Positions 26,060 through 34,169 of a DNA stretch of 64,000 nucleotides are shown here, one piece after another. The first letter of the stretch is position 1, and each line of letters starts with the position of its first letter. The notes below the pieces were generated by a model, which was given only the letters and a program-made list of their open reading frames with translations, did no database searches and was not told the DNA's origin. The DNA comes from Methanosarcinales archaeon Met12 (GTDB lineage: Archaea; Halobacteriota; UBA148; JAJOKI01). The position numbers and the translations under genes are program-made. Where the stretch lies: the NCBI GenBank assembly GCA_002813105.2, contig CP017966.2:558001-622000 (forward strand), read 5' to 3'.

Positions 26060-27463
26060 TTAGCACTGGAAAAGCTTGGTACACACATGTGCGATTTTTC
26101 CTCGATTCATTATCAAATAAATGCAAACGAGTGTCAATATGACTATCATTATTATCGTATATGAGTGGTCTGGCTCACTATGAGTTACAAAAAATTCTGG
26201 GAGCCAATCAGGCCAGTAGATGCTTTGGGATGGAAACCCTAAGGCAACATTTTGAACTGCATCTTGTAGATCTGAAATATGAACGTACTTATTCCCTTCC
26301 CAGCGTTGCCTTGGGTAGAGAAACAGTGGTCTCAGGGAAAGTAGTATCTTAGGGATTCCTTCATATCCTAAGCCTTCTACAACTCCTCTAATTCCAAGTG
26401 GAGGAGATAAATTTGTGGATAACAACGCTAAAATGATAAGTGGAAACCCCTTACGACCTATAACTTCAGCAACTCTTATCAACCCAACAGCAGATATGAT
26501 TAAAAAAATGGGGGTAAAATGGACCATATATTGGTCATACGGTCCAAACGGTATAACGAAAACATAGATTCCGAGGCAATACAACCCCCATGCCGGAAAA
26601 AGAAATTTTCTTTTCCGAATCAAGTAGAACAAGCCAGCAAGGAGAAATGGAAAAACAATGAGACCCACCGAAATGGGTAACGCTTCCAAATAAAATGTGT
26701 TAAATAGTGTGTTAACGTGCTCTTGGGGTAGCGCGGCTTGCTGAAACTGTACGACTCTGGCTACAAAAGGAGCAAGCGGATGTCCATATCTTAAACTACA
26801 AACCAAAGAAAATGGTAGCGTAGCGAGAACAAATCCTACGAAGAAGACGAGCGCTTCACGTATCTTGGTTTTGTTCACAACCGCTAGCATTAAGATAAAT
26901 GGCGGGAACAAATACAATGCAGAGGTTTTTGTCCATATAGCGAGTGCAGCTGCAACCCCAGATGCGCACAAATATCGCCGGTCACCACCACGTAAGAACA
27001 AGGTGTAGAGGGCGATGCTGAGGAACATGAAAGATACCATTGATACATCATCTACCAATTCTTGCCCCCATGCTGCCACATGCCAATTGAGGCCGATTAA
27101 GAGCGCTGCGATGAATGCTGTATTTCGATCGAAGTAATATTTTGCTATTATAAATGTACTGAATATTAGGATGCCCATGGTCAGGGCATTCCAAATCCAA
27201 AGAAAATAAAAGAAGGATGGAAAGCCCATGGATTTGTAAAGAATGCCCATAAAGAGGGGGAGCGTCATTTCTTTTTCAACAAAAAATTGGATACCTGTAT
27301 GTTCCATTCCGACCAGATTAAGTCCAGTTCCAAAGCTATACCATACATCAGGCTCGATCAGTTGAAAAGGATTACCACCGTAGAATATTGCAAAAAGTAC
27401 ATGATATAGAACCAAACTAACAATCACCCATGCTCTAAACCTTTTAATTGTTATATGCATCAT
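26060..27463 (-). CDS. GT39-like polytopic membrane glycosyltransferase
   Basis: A 467-residue multi-spanning protein with about 11 hydrophobic helices. The first extracytoplasmic loop holds EPDVWYSFGTGL, where PMT/ArnT-type enzymes carry an acidic metal-binding residue. GLNWHVAAWGQELVDDVSM follows a helix in the third quarter of the N-terminal half. The likely role is transfer of a sugar from a polyprenyl-phosphate donor on the outer face of the membrane. It lies next to the flippase and a polyprenyl-phosphate sugar synthase-like fusion, which agrees with that function. Sequence similarity is weak, so the assignment is to the superfamily only. Confidence 0.7.
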   Translation of the reverse strand: MMHITIKRFRAWVIVSLVLYHVLFAIFYGGNPFQLIEPDVWYSFGTGLNLVGMEHTGIQFFVEKEMTLPLFMGILYKSMGFPSFFYFLWIWNALTMGILIFSTFIIAKYYFDRNTAFIAALLIGLNWHVAAWGQELVDDVSMVSFMFLSIALYTLFLRGGDRRYLCASGVAAALAIWTKTSALYLFPPFILMLAVVNKTKIREALVFFVGFVLATLPFSLVCSLRYGHPLAPFVARVVQFQQAALPQEHVNTLFNTFYLEALPISVGLIVFPFLLAGLFYLIRKRKFLFPAWGLYCLGIYVFVIPFGPYDQYMVHFTPIFLIISAVGLIRVAEVIGRKGFPLIILALLSTNLSPPLGIRGVVEGLGYEGIPKILLSLRPLFLYPRQRWEGNKYVHISDLQDAVQNVALGFPSQSIYWPDWLPEFFVTHSEPDHSYTIIMIVILTLVCIYLIMNRGKIAHVCTKLFQC

Positions 27464-27505
27464 GTTTGGTTTTCCTCACATGTTTTGTTCAATTCTCTTC
27501 AAAAG

Positions 27506-28768
27506 TCATACGTTTTTCATCGCCTTGACAACAAGCTCTGAATTACAAATATATTCTCTCTCTATAATCTGAAAACCACTCTCCTTTAAAATTTTGTTCA
27601 AAGACGGCAAATCATATTGGGAGATGTGTTCTTGTTTATATCCGCCTCTTAACTTCACTATGTCATATACGTGCTCAACTACTCTCCATGTGATTTTACC
27701 ATAATCAGGTGTTGCAACAATTAGGGTTCCGCCTGCTCTAAGTATTCTATTGATCTCTGACAGTATTGAGCCACATCGGGGAACGTGCTCAATGACGTTT
27801 GAAAAGATCACAGTGTCGAACGTGTTATCTTTAAACGGCAGTGCCCTCACATCGCCGCAGACCAACAATTTATTGTTTTGCTGGAGGTATCTCAGTCTGC
27901 CCATTGATATATCACATGCAACTGCATCTGGTAGATCTTGTATGATTTTACTAGTCCCACACCCGATATCGATTATATCATCGTTTTTATCAAGCATGCC
28001 AGTAATTATCCCGTGTCTTTTTCTTTGCCAGAATCTCTGAAGTGGTATTCTACTATAATATGCCCGGCTATCGTAATCAACCGATTCCACCGAGTTTCTC
28101 AATAACCATAATCTGAGAAAACTTTTCAGGTAAGACATGCCAAATTTGATTAACCTGAGTTTGGACTGCCCATGCTCCCTGGGCCTATATCTAAAAGGTA
28201 TTTCGGACACGCTATAGCCATCTGAATATGCTCGGACCAATATTTCTTGTAGCACGTCAAAGTTTTGTCCGGTGATGTTCATGCTTTTTATCGACGATGC
28301 CTTATATAACCTAAAACCGCTGGAGATATCTTTTACTGGAATGGACAAGAAGTAGGTGAAGAATTTGTTAAGGGCGAGACTTAAAAATTTTCTAAAATAG
28401 GGCATGTCTGCCGAGCCGTTTTTTATGTATCGAGATGCGATAACGATATCAGACTTATTTCTCGACTTCCAAAGGTCCCGAATCACAACGGGGTCGTGAG
28501 ATAAATCGCCATCCATGGTGATAATATAGTCTCCTCTTGCAGCGCCAAATCCCTCCTTTAAAGCGTTCCCATATCCCGGGTTTCTCTGTACGAAAACTTT
28601 GGCACCCGCACTTTGTGCATTTTCCGCCGTCCCATCTTCTGAGCCACCATCGACTATGATAATCTCATAATCATTGGAGAAATCACGTATCGCGTCGTGC
28701 AATTTAAAAACTAATTTAGATATATTTTTACCTTCCTTGTATGTTGGTATAACAACGGAAAGATCCAT
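27506..28768 (-). CDS. fusion: polyprenyl-phosphate GT2 glycosyltransferase + SAM methyltransferase
   Basis: A 420-residue two-domain protein. Residues 1-230 are a dolichyl-phosphate sugar synthase-like GT2: DLSVVIPTYKEGKNISKLVF, IIIVDGGSEDGTAENAQ, ITMDGDLSHDP (D-x-D) and SSGFRLYKASSI, with the Arg-rich EIPFRYRPREHGQSKLRLIK. Residues 240-420 form a class I methyltransferase: DDIIDIGCGTSKIIQDL, FDTVIFSNVIEHVPRCGSIL and LIVATPDYGKITWR. It would load a sugar onto a polyprenyl phosphate, while the second domain methylates the product or another substrate. It has no C-terminal membrane helices, so the fusion replaced the usual anchor region. Confidence 0.88.
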   Translation of the reverse strand: MDLSVVIPTYKEGKNISKLVFKLHDAIRDFSNDYEIIIVDGGSEDGTAENAQSAGAKVFVQRNPGYGNALKEGFGAARGDYIITMDGDLSHDPVVIRDLWKSRNKSDIVIASRYIKNGSADMPYFRKFLSLALNKFFTYFLSIPVKDISSGFRLYKASSIKSMNITGQNFDVLQEILVRAYSDGYSVSEIPFRYRPREHGQSKLRLIKFGMSYLKSFLRLWLLRNSVESVDYDSRAYYSRIPLQRFWQRKRHGIITGMLDKNDDIIDIGCGTSKIIQDLPDAVACDISMGRLRYLQQNNKLLVCGDVRALPFKDNTFDTVIFSNVIEHVPRCGSILSEINRILRAGGTLIVATPDYGKITWRVVEHVYDIVKLRGGYKQEHISQYDLPSLNKILKESGFQIIEREYICNSELVVKAMKNV

Positions 28769-28847
28769 AGCGTCACCATCTTAGAGATATTCTTAGTTGT
28801 ACACGGCGTGGTATAAGTATTATGATGTCTCAACGTTTATCAAAGAT

Positions 28848-29801
28848 TCAAACCAGTTCTCTCCAATAATCCAACAACTCTTCCATGGACCGCTCAAACG
28901 GTATCGTCGGCTTCCAGCCAGTTTTTTTCCTGAACTTAGAGCAGTCCCCTAATAGTATTTCAACATCGGACGGGCGCATCTTCTTCGGATCTTGTTTAAC
29001 TTTGATGTTTACTTTTGATTTCTCCAATAGAAGGTCTAAAACAGATTGAATCGTCCGTGATTTTTCAGAACATATGTTGTATACTTCTCCGAAATCGCAT
29101 TTTTGTAAACTCAACCAATAGGCTCTAACAATATCCCTGACATCTGTAAAATCCCTTTGTGCATTCAGATTGCCGACATGTATGATGGGGTCTTTTAATC
29201 CTTTTTCGATTTCTGCGATTTGCTTTGAAAAATCAGAGCAGACGAATACTTCTCCCCGTCTAGGTCCAGTGTGATTGAATGCTCTCGTCCTCACTATTTT
29301 CAGTCCATAACTCTGATGATACTGAAAACCCAGTAAATCCGTTGTAACCTTGCTGACTGCATACGGACTCAACGGTCTCAGTGGATTTGTCTCTTTTATA
29401 GGAAGCTCGTCTGGATAAACCAAACCATACTCCTCAGATGAACCCGCAATTTGAATTTTTGGATCTACATTCGAATTTCGCACCGCTTCAAAGAGGTTCA
29501 ACGTGCCAATGATGTTTGTGTCTAAGGTCTCAGATGGGGCCTTCCAGGAAGTCGGTACGAAGGATTGGGCCGCCAGATGAAAGATATAATCTGGCTCAAC
29601 TTCATCTATTGTTTTTTTCACCGAGTGGGCATCCCTTATATCGGTGTCAAGTAGCCCCAGTTTATTTTTGATGTGCTGGATGTTGTCCAGCCTGCTTCTC
29701 CATCGTATCGTCCCGGATACTTCTAAATTTTTCTCTAACAAAAACTCCGCCAAGTGGGAGCCGACGAAACCAGATATTCCTGTTATTAATGCTTTTTCCA
29801 T
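28848..29801 (-). CDS. GDP-mannose 4,6-dehydratase / RMD-like epimerase-reductase
   Basis: An extended SDR of about 317 residues. The start MEKALITGISGFVGSHLAEF follows AGGTGGAG at a proper distance; the upstream GTG is less likely. Features are the NAD loop GISGFVGS, the catalytic Ser-Ser-Glu in IAGSSEEYG, and YAVSKVTTDLLG. The closest group I recognise is GDP-mannose 4,6-dehydratase/GDP-4-keto-6-deoxymannose reductase (RFNHTGPRRGE-like segment AFNHTGPRRGEVF). It should feed a deoxyhexose to the glycan locus; donor nucleotide is inferred. Confidence 0.8.
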   Translation of the reverse strand: MEKALITGISGFVGSHLAEFLLEKNLEVSGTIRWRSRLDNIQHIKNKLGLLDTDIRDAHSVKKTIDEVEPDYIFHLAAQSFVPTSWKAPSETLDTNIIGTLNLFEAVRNSNVDPKIQIAGSSEEYGLVYPDELPIKETNPLRPLSPYAVSKVTTDLLGFQYHQSYGLKIVRTRAFNHTGPRRGEVFVCSDFSKQIAEIEKGLKDPIIHVGNLNAQRDFTDVRDIVRAYWLSLQKCDFGEVYNICSEKSRTIQSVLDLLLEKSKVNIKVKQDPKKMRPSDVEILLGDCSKFRKKTGWKPTIPFERSMEELLDYWRELV

Positions 29802-29840
29802 TTTCTCCACCTTGCCTTTCTTTTACAAACTCTCCTTTTA

Positions 29841-30257
29841 TCACCAACTTTCTTTGGGGTCGACTCGCCGAATGTCTGGCAGGACATCAAAATCATGGTC
29901 ATATGAGAATATCCGCTCTATATCATTTTCTATCATGCATTGATATGCCAATGCATCATCGAAACTCAGCCCAAAATCTTTCATATGAGATGTTGCGCAT
30001 ATCCTACTGTATAGAGTCATTGGCAGTACAGTCAATCCCTCATATCTGAGAAGCCCGGAAAGAAAGATTGCAATGTCCTTCCATCTCAATTTGTAGTTCT
30101 CCATGACCACTACCACTGCATCGACATGGAAATCGGTTATCACTCCCTTTAATTCGCCGTTTTTGAATCTGGTTAGAACGTTTTTGGCGTGCACGCCCCT
30201 GGATTGACCCAATTCAACCTCCAAGAAGATATTGGCATCAACCAGATACCTCTCTAT
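29841..30257 (-). CDS. vapC: VapC PIN-domain toxin with non-canonical or damaged start
   Basis: The PIN sequence is YLVDANIFLEVELGQSRGVH with the first catalytic Asp, then acidic positions in ITDFHVDAVVVVME, LSFDDALAY and SYDHDFDVLP. The only standard start in this frame is a TTG at 30224, which lies after the catalytic Asp and would remove it. Extending to include that Asp leads to ATAGAGAGG at 30257, where ATG is replaced by ATA. Either a rare start is used or the gene lost its start codon. It overlaps the antitoxin gene by 20 nt. Confidence 0.6.
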   Translation of the reverse strand: MERYLVDANIFLEVELGQSRGVHAKNVLTRFKNGELKGVITDFHVDAVVVVMENYKLRWKDIAIFLSGLLRYEGLTVLPMTLYSRICATSHMKDFGLSFDDALAYQCMIENDIERIFSYDHDFDVLPDIRRVDPKESW

Positions 30258-30534
30258 TTTGCCCCATAGCTCTTTTTGCTCTGATTTTAGTCACCTCATG
30301 TTGTAACTCGACGCCGGACATATCTACATGCGAGAGCATGCCCCAGATCGACTCCACTGGGTCTTCTGGTGGCTCCATTATTTTGAGGGCTTCCTTCGTT
30401 CTATTGGCCCATTCGCCTAGAGCTTTTTCTGCAGCAATACTAATAGCTCCCTTTTTATACCCAAAGCTACTCATAGCTGCCTCCCTAAACTTTTTTTCCA
30501 CGTCATCTGAGATACAAACTTTTATACCACTCAT
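30238..30534 (-). CDS. VapB-like antitoxin
   Basis: A 98-residue protein from the ATG at 30534 (MSGIKVCISDDVEKKFREAA). The longer open frame to 30618 has no support and runs into the neighbouring HEPN gene. The N-terminal half resembles the ribbon-helix-helix-like start of archaeal VapB proteins (FGYKKGAISIAAEKALGEW), and the C-terminal half (PPEDPVESIWGMLSHVDMSG) is the toxin-binding tail. It immediately precedes the PIN gene on the same strand. Confidence 0.65.
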   Translation of the reverse strand: MSGIKVCISDDVEKKFREAAMSSFGYKKGAISIAAEKALGEWANRTKEALKIMEPPEDPVESIWGMLSHVDMSGVELQHEVTKIRAKRAMGQNREVSG

Positions 30535-30589
30535 CTTAATTCCTAATGACATTAAGGTAATAAGATATAAAAACCTTTCTTCGATGACG

Positions 30590-31024
30590 CTATGCACATC
30601 CTTTTTTGGATATCTCATCTTTCACAATGTCCACAAATTGCTTGACCACCTTTATCCTCTTAGACACATCGAACACGTCTTTTTCTGTCAGGTCATAGTA
30701 CTCATGTGATAACAAGTTTCTATAAAATACTAAATTGGACAGCCTCTTCTCCAATCTCCTATCGATAAATTTATTTTTTGCCAATAATCTAAAAATCTCT
30801 CTGTAGGTAGAGGGCATGCCGATATCGTTCGCCACCACCACTTCTTCTCCCAAATTTATAGTTCTATTGATGGCAGAGAACAAAACCATCGAAAGAGAAT
30901 AAAAATTTTTCTTATCTTCCAAATCCTCTATTTTCTTTATATCTAATTCTTCCAAATCTCTGAAATATTTTTCAATATCGCTTATTATCTTCCCAATTCT
31001 CTCTGTATCATACATTTCATTCAC
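30590..31024 (-). CDS. hepT: HepT-like HEPN ribonuclease toxin
   Basis: A 144-residue HEPN/DUF86 protein with the intact catalytic motif in FYRNLLSHEYYDL (R-x4-H-x-Y) around residue 105. The helix preceding it contains GMPSTYREIFRLLAKN, matching the other HepT proteins of the window. It follows the MntA-like gene with an 8-nt overlap, so the pair is translationally coupled. The predicted role is an RNA-cleaving toxin. Confidence 0.82.
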   Translation of the reverse strand: MNEMYDTERIGKIISDIEKYFRDLEELDIKKIEDLEDKKNFYSLSMVLFSAINRTINLGEEVVVANDIGMPSTYREIFRLLAKNKFIDRRLEKRLSNLVFYRNLLSHEYYDLTEKDVFDVSKRIKVVKQFVDIVKDEISKKGCA

Positions 31025-31394
31025 CCAAGATGTGGGAGCAGTGCCTCTTAATCATCGGCTGAACGTCCAGATAGGATTTAAGTGTGTCTACTTTAGCCCT
31101 CTGCAATGTTAGATCGTCTTTTTTATACAAAATTTCCCCCTCTTTTAAAACCCTAAACCTTATCGTCGGTGGAAGGTCCCAGAATATGGATATGTCTATT
31201 TTCTTAGATGAATTGCTCAATATTTCTTCTTTTACTTTTTTGGAGATATCCTTCTCTGTGAGCACACAGAGGTCTATGTCGGAAAATGGTTTTACACTAC
31301 CTTTGGCCATAGAGCCAAACAGGTATATTGCCTCAATCCCATCTCTCTTCAATTCATCTATTACCTTATCGATCTCCATCTCATCATCTCTCAT
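31017..31394 (-). CDS. mntA: MntA-like nucleotidyltransferase antitoxin
   Basis: A protein of about 125 residues (ATG at 31394; TTG five codons earlier is possible). Active site: YLFGSMAKGSVKPFSDIDL. The third acidic residue is in KKIDISIFWDLPP. It probably AMPylates and silences the HepT partner downstream. The module sits directly against a truncated glmS gene (31438-31623), which suggests that its arrival or a later deletion removed the rest of glmS. Confidence 0.78.
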   Translation of the reverse strand: MRDDEMEIDKVIDELKRDGIEAIYLFGSMAKGSVKPFSDIDLCVLTEKDISKKVKEEILSNSSKKIDISIFWDLPPTIRFRVLKEGEILYKKDDLTLQRAKVDTLKSYLDVQPMIKRHCSHILGE

Positions 31395-31437
31395 ATAATT
31401 TCTAATCAAATTTTGAAATACTTAAGCCTTCTCCAGT

Positions 31438-31623
31438 TCATCCCACCGTTTCATCTGCCAGAAGTTGGTCCACCCTTCCGACGACTTTTTTGGTGCGAAG
31501 CTGACTGTCTGATATTACAGCGACTCCTGCAGAGTCGTATCCACGATACTCGAGATTTTTTAACCCCTCCTGTATAATGGGCAACGCGGTCTTTGAACCG
31601 ATGTATCCGATTATTCCACACAT
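31438..31623 (-). pseudogene. glmS: glmS stub (glutamine-fructose-6-phosphate aminotransferase N-terminus)
   Basis: A 61-codon frame that is an excellent match to the start of Glm[21 protein letters not shown] with the Cys nucleophile, [12 protein letters not shown] and a stretch corresponding to residues up to ADETVG. It then stops where the family continues with IGHTRWATHG. The remaining roughly 540 residues are missing, so glutaminase and isomerase functions are gone. Its start overlaps the 3' end of the UXS-like gene by 13 nt, showing that glmS was once part of that operon. Confidence 0.85.
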
Positions 31624-32549
31624 AATTTAAACCACTCTATCGTATTACTCAAACCTACATCTAAATCAACCTTTGGCTCCCAACCCAGGATTTTCCTTGC
31701 TCTTGAAATATCCGGACACCTGCGTTTGGGGTCATCTATTGGCAACTCCTTGAAGACGATTTGTGAACTCGATCCAGTGAGTTTCTTGATCCTTTTGGTC
31801 AACTCGAGTATTGTGATTTCATCTGGATTGCCGAGATTGATTATTTCGCCCCCCGCTTTATTAGAGAAGACCATCTTGCATATGCCGTCCACCATGTCGG
31901 ATATGTAGCAGAAACTTCGGGTTTGCGAACCATCACCATAGGCAGTAATCGGCACATTGGCAAGAGCCTGCGTGATGAAATTGGGAATTGCCCTTCCATC
32001 GTCTTTTTTCATCCTTGGCCCATATGTGTTGAATATTCTGACGATTCGCACATCCATAGCATGTTTACGGTAATATGCCATCGTTAATGCCTCTGCGAAT
32101 CGCTTCGCCTCATCATAACAACTTCTCGGCCCCACGGGATTTACGTTTCCCCAGTAATCCTCTCGCTGGGGATGAATCTTCGGATCGCCATAAACCTCGG
32201 ATGACGATGCCAGCAGAAATACAGCATCTTTTTCCTTAGCAAGTTCCAATGTATTATGAGTGCCAGATGAGCCGACTAATAATGTCTCTATTGGCATATT
32301 TTGATAATCCACCGGGCTGGCAGGGCTTGCGAGGTGAAACAGGTAATCGATATTCTCCTTGAGCGTCAACGGCTCAGTTATATCATGCTGTAGATAGGTG
32401 AAATTTTTATTGTTCAACAAGTTGACGATGTTCTTTTTGTCGCTCGTGCACAAATTATCGAGACAAATAACCTTGTGGCCATCGTCTAATAATTTTTCAC
32501 ATAGATGTGAACCTATGAACCCTGCACCGCCTGTTACGAGTATCTTCAT
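31611..32549 (-). CDS. uxs: UDP-glucuronate decarboxylase (UDP-xylose synthase)-like
   Basis: A 312-residue extended SDR. The UXS signature segments are clear: [40 protein letters not shown], the Ser-Ser-Glu of [26 protein letters not shown] with the catalytic Tyr-Lys, and [11 protein letters not shown]. It would turn UDP-glucuronate, made by the dehydrogenase at 35171, into UDP-xylose. It is a short (bacterial/archaeal) form without N-terminal membrane anchor. It is followed by the glmS stub. Confidence 0.87.
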   Translation of the reverse strand: MKILVTGGAGFIGSHLCEKLLDDGHKVICLDNLCTSDKKNIVNLLNNKNFTYLQHDITEPLTLKENIDYLFHLASPASPVDYQNMPIETLLVGSSGTHNTLELAKEKDAVFLLASSSEVYGDPKIHPQREDYWGNVNPVGPRSCYDEAKRFAEALTMAYYRKHAMDVRIVRIFNTYGPRMKKDDGRAIPNFITQALANVPITAYGDGSQTRSFCYISDMVDGICKMVFSNKAGGEIINLGNPDEITILELTKRIKKLTGSSSQIVFKELPIDDPKRRCPDISRARKILGWEPKVDLDVGLSNTIEWFKLCVE

Positions 32550-32593
32550 GTTATTGCCCCAAGTCCCCTAGGCTCTTTTAACACAACAAAAGA

Positions 32594-32833
32594 TTAAGCC
32601 TTAGCCTTCATCCTTATATGAGCTTTCATATAACTCTCTGGCAACCTTCGTGAGGCGTTGAAGATTTCAATCCCGATGATCTCGCCCTTTGCATCCAATT
32701 CTATGTTAACGCCTTCAGCTATCTCAACAAACTCTTCTTCTTCGCCCTCTTTTGCTATAATATAAAGGACATCATGCTCTTTATCATAATGAAACTCTGG
32801 GGCGGCTTCAGACTCTACTTTTTTTATCACCAT
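32594..32833 (-). CDS. DUF2283 family protein (possible antitoxin)
   Basis: A 79-residue protein with the DUF2283 pattern: FHYDKEHDVLYIIAKEGEEE, then VEIAEGVNIELDAKGEIIGI and EIFNASRRLP. It overlaps the upstream gene by 7 nt. DUF2283 proteins are commonly encoded next to a small basic partner, and the pair has been proposed as TA-like; I treat that as inference. It lies between the UXS gene and a stretch of relics. Confidence 0.7.
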   Translation of the reverse strand: MVIKKVESEAAPEFHYDKEHDVLYIIAKEGEEEEFVEIAEGVNIELDAKGEIIGIEIFNASRRLPESYMKAHIRMKAKA

Positions 32834-33126
32834 TCTTTATCCCTCACTTCAATCCATCTTCCAAATTTAACTCTATTTTCTTTTTGTCCCCTCTTAAGAG
32901 GATGAATAGTAATCAATTCAATAATCTCATCAACATCGAATACGACCATCATCTCTCGTTCTTTCTCTTTGGATACTATTTTTGTGACTGCTATATAATG
33001 GTTTGTTTTGATGTCATAAAAATACTCTTTGGCTTTCTCAAATACTTCAGTTGGAAGCTTTTGGGGGATATTTCTTATTTTCAAACGGAAAGTTAAATGA
33101 GAAGTATATCTGATTGGTTTAGTCAT
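32827..33126 (-). CDS. small protein paired with DUF2283 (possible toxin)
   Basis: A 99-residue alpha/beta protein, basic overall: RYTSHLTFRLKIRNIPQKLP, then FYDIKTNHYIAVTKIVSKEK, MMVVFDVDEIIELITIHPLK and a C-terminal RVKFGRWIEVRD. This layout (H-x-F.R...R.I, NHYIAV, VVFD.D..I.LITIHP) resembles small toxins of the DUF4258/RelE-like kind that pair with DUF2283. It overlaps the DUF2283 gene by 7 nt. Function is not proved by any motif I can name. Confidence 0.55.
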   Translation of the reverse strand: MTKPIRYTSHLTFRLKIRNIPQKLPTEVFEKAKEYFYDIKTNHYIAVTKIVSKEKEREMMVVFDVDEIIELITIHPLKRGQKENRVKFGRWIEVRDKEW

Positions 33127-33178
33127 CTAAACAACCTTGCCCAAATCCTGCACCGCCTGTTATGAGCATCGTTTTCAT
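33119..33178 (-). pseudogene. NAD-dependent epimerase N-terminal stub
   Basis: Nineteen codons, [19 protein letters not shown] then stop. The first 12 are the start of an SDR sugar epimerase (compare [16 protein letters not shown] at 32549), after which the sequence runs straight into the start of the DUF2283 partner gene. This is the upstream end of a deleted sugar-epimerase gene. Confidence 0.55.
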
Positions 33179-33608
33179 TAGATGCCTATATTTATCTATT
33201 CGTATATTAAAGCAATATTATAATCTCTCAAATCGTCTAATCTTTCTTGATATAAATAATGCAGTTACCGATATTCCCGTCAATAAAGGAATTAGCAAAT
33301 AAATCATTGGATAGATGATTTTTCTACATCAAACTAGGAAAATTACGATAAACAGTACTAAAAACATAACTGTGGATATAATTGTTCTTCCTGGAAATAA
33401 AGTTAGCTTTGATGCGTAGGAGGATGGAGAGTTTTTTGCTTATCCTGATAATGATACCGTGACGCTGACGGCTGGCGTGAAACACGAGATATGGATCTTT
33501 CATTATACAAGTAACGGTCTTGATTCCGGAGAGTATAGTGTCAGAGTAATGATAGTAGATTGAAGATATATAGTGATTCAATATATGCATGAGTCAAACC
33601 CAGTTATG
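33179..33608. other. 430-nt relic-rich gap
   Basis: No intact gene. On the minus strand (33218 to about 33316) a hydrophobic peptide MIYLLIPLLTGISVTALFIS plus a basic tail looks like the C-terminal membrane anchor of a lost protein. On the plus strand a frame with one amber codon occupies 33315-33563 and is listed separately. The rest is AT-rich. Confidence 0.4.
33315..33563 (+). pseudogene. beta-rich domain fragment interrupted by an in-frame TAG
   Basis: Reading from ATG 33315, ITINSTKNITVDIIVLPGNK continues to SFDA, then TAG at 33417, then EDGEFFAYPDNDTVTLTAGV, KHEIWIFHYTSNGLDSGEYS and VRVMIVD before a TGA. Both halves have alternating hydrophobic beta-strand character, like a surface-protein beta-sandwich domain, so the frame was coding. 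The TAG either marks a pseudogene or, less likely, a pyrrolysine codon. No signal peptide remains, so it is a fragment. Confidence 0.4.
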
Positions 33609-34022
33609 TCACGTAATCTTCATTTCATCCAATTTTATTCTTTGTATCTCATTTACCCTATCAAAGTCGCTGTCATCGCTCACAATAGTGCCTATGGCAT
33701 TTTCTACAACTAGGGCGGCATGAATGGCATCTCTCGGCCTCAACCTGTACTTATCCATCAGACTTGGTGCTTTAACAGCGATATTTTCATCTATGGATAC
33801 TATCTTCAGATTGGGGACTTCTAGGATATCACCCCATACCTTCATCCCAGTATTGAAGTCCCTGTGCTTGCTCACGGCCCATGCCACCTCATCCAAAACA
33901 AGGCAACTTATTGCACATGATAGCTTGCCCCTCCCCAACATTTCCATCATCTTTCTGCACCTCTTTCCTTTCTCTTCTCTGTTCAGAGCGGCATAGATGA
34001 ACACATTTGTATCAAGGTACAT
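33609..34022 (-). CDS. vapC: VapC PIN-domain ribonuclease toxin
   Basis: A PIN protein of about 137 residues (the ATG at 34022 begins MYLDTNVFIYAALNREEKGK; an ATG three codons earlier is equally possible). Acidic residues: Asp of LDTN, Glu of CLVLDEVAWAVSKHR, Asp of RLRPRDAIHAAL and Asp of SDDSDFDRV. It overlaps a small antitoxin gene of 48 codons. The predicted role is a Mg-dependent RNase toxin. Confidence 0.82.
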   Translation of the reverse strand: MYLDTNVFIYAALNREEKGKRCRKMMEMLGRGKLSCAISCLVLDEVAWAVSKHRDFNTGMKVWGDILEVPNLKIVSIDENIAVKAPSLMDKYRLRPRDAIHAALVVENAIGTIVSDDSDFDRVNEIQRIKLDEMKIT

Positions 34023-34158
34023 CGATACCAATCCTTCGCATCCTCTCTTCTATCTGTTCTTCATACTCTCTATCGAGATCGATTTTTGAGATGCTCTTTC
34101 CTTGCGCTGCAATCTTCTCAAACTCCTTCTTTATGTTCTTCGCCTTCTTGATGACCAT
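34012..34158 (-). CDS. vapB: short VapB-like antitoxin (48 codons)
   Basis: A 48-residue frame from ATG 34158: MVIKKAKNIKKEFEKIAAQG, then KSISKIDLDREYEEQIEERM and a short end. It is charged and helical, with the size and position of archaeal VapB antitoxins, and it overlaps the PIN gene start by about 11-20 nt. It starts 12 nt after the stop of the nucleotidyltransferase gene, so it may be co-transcribed with the UDP-sugar genes. Confidence 0.6.
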   Translation of the reverse strand: MVIKKAKNIKKEFEKIAAQGKSISKIDLDREYEEQIEERMRRIGIDVP

Positions 34159-34169
34159 CTTATCCCTGC

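Noticed and set aside
33315-33563. Pyrrolysine-containing protein
   Set aside because: Possible in principle, but the fragment lacks a signal peptide and a complete domain and lies among other relics, so pseudogene is simpler.
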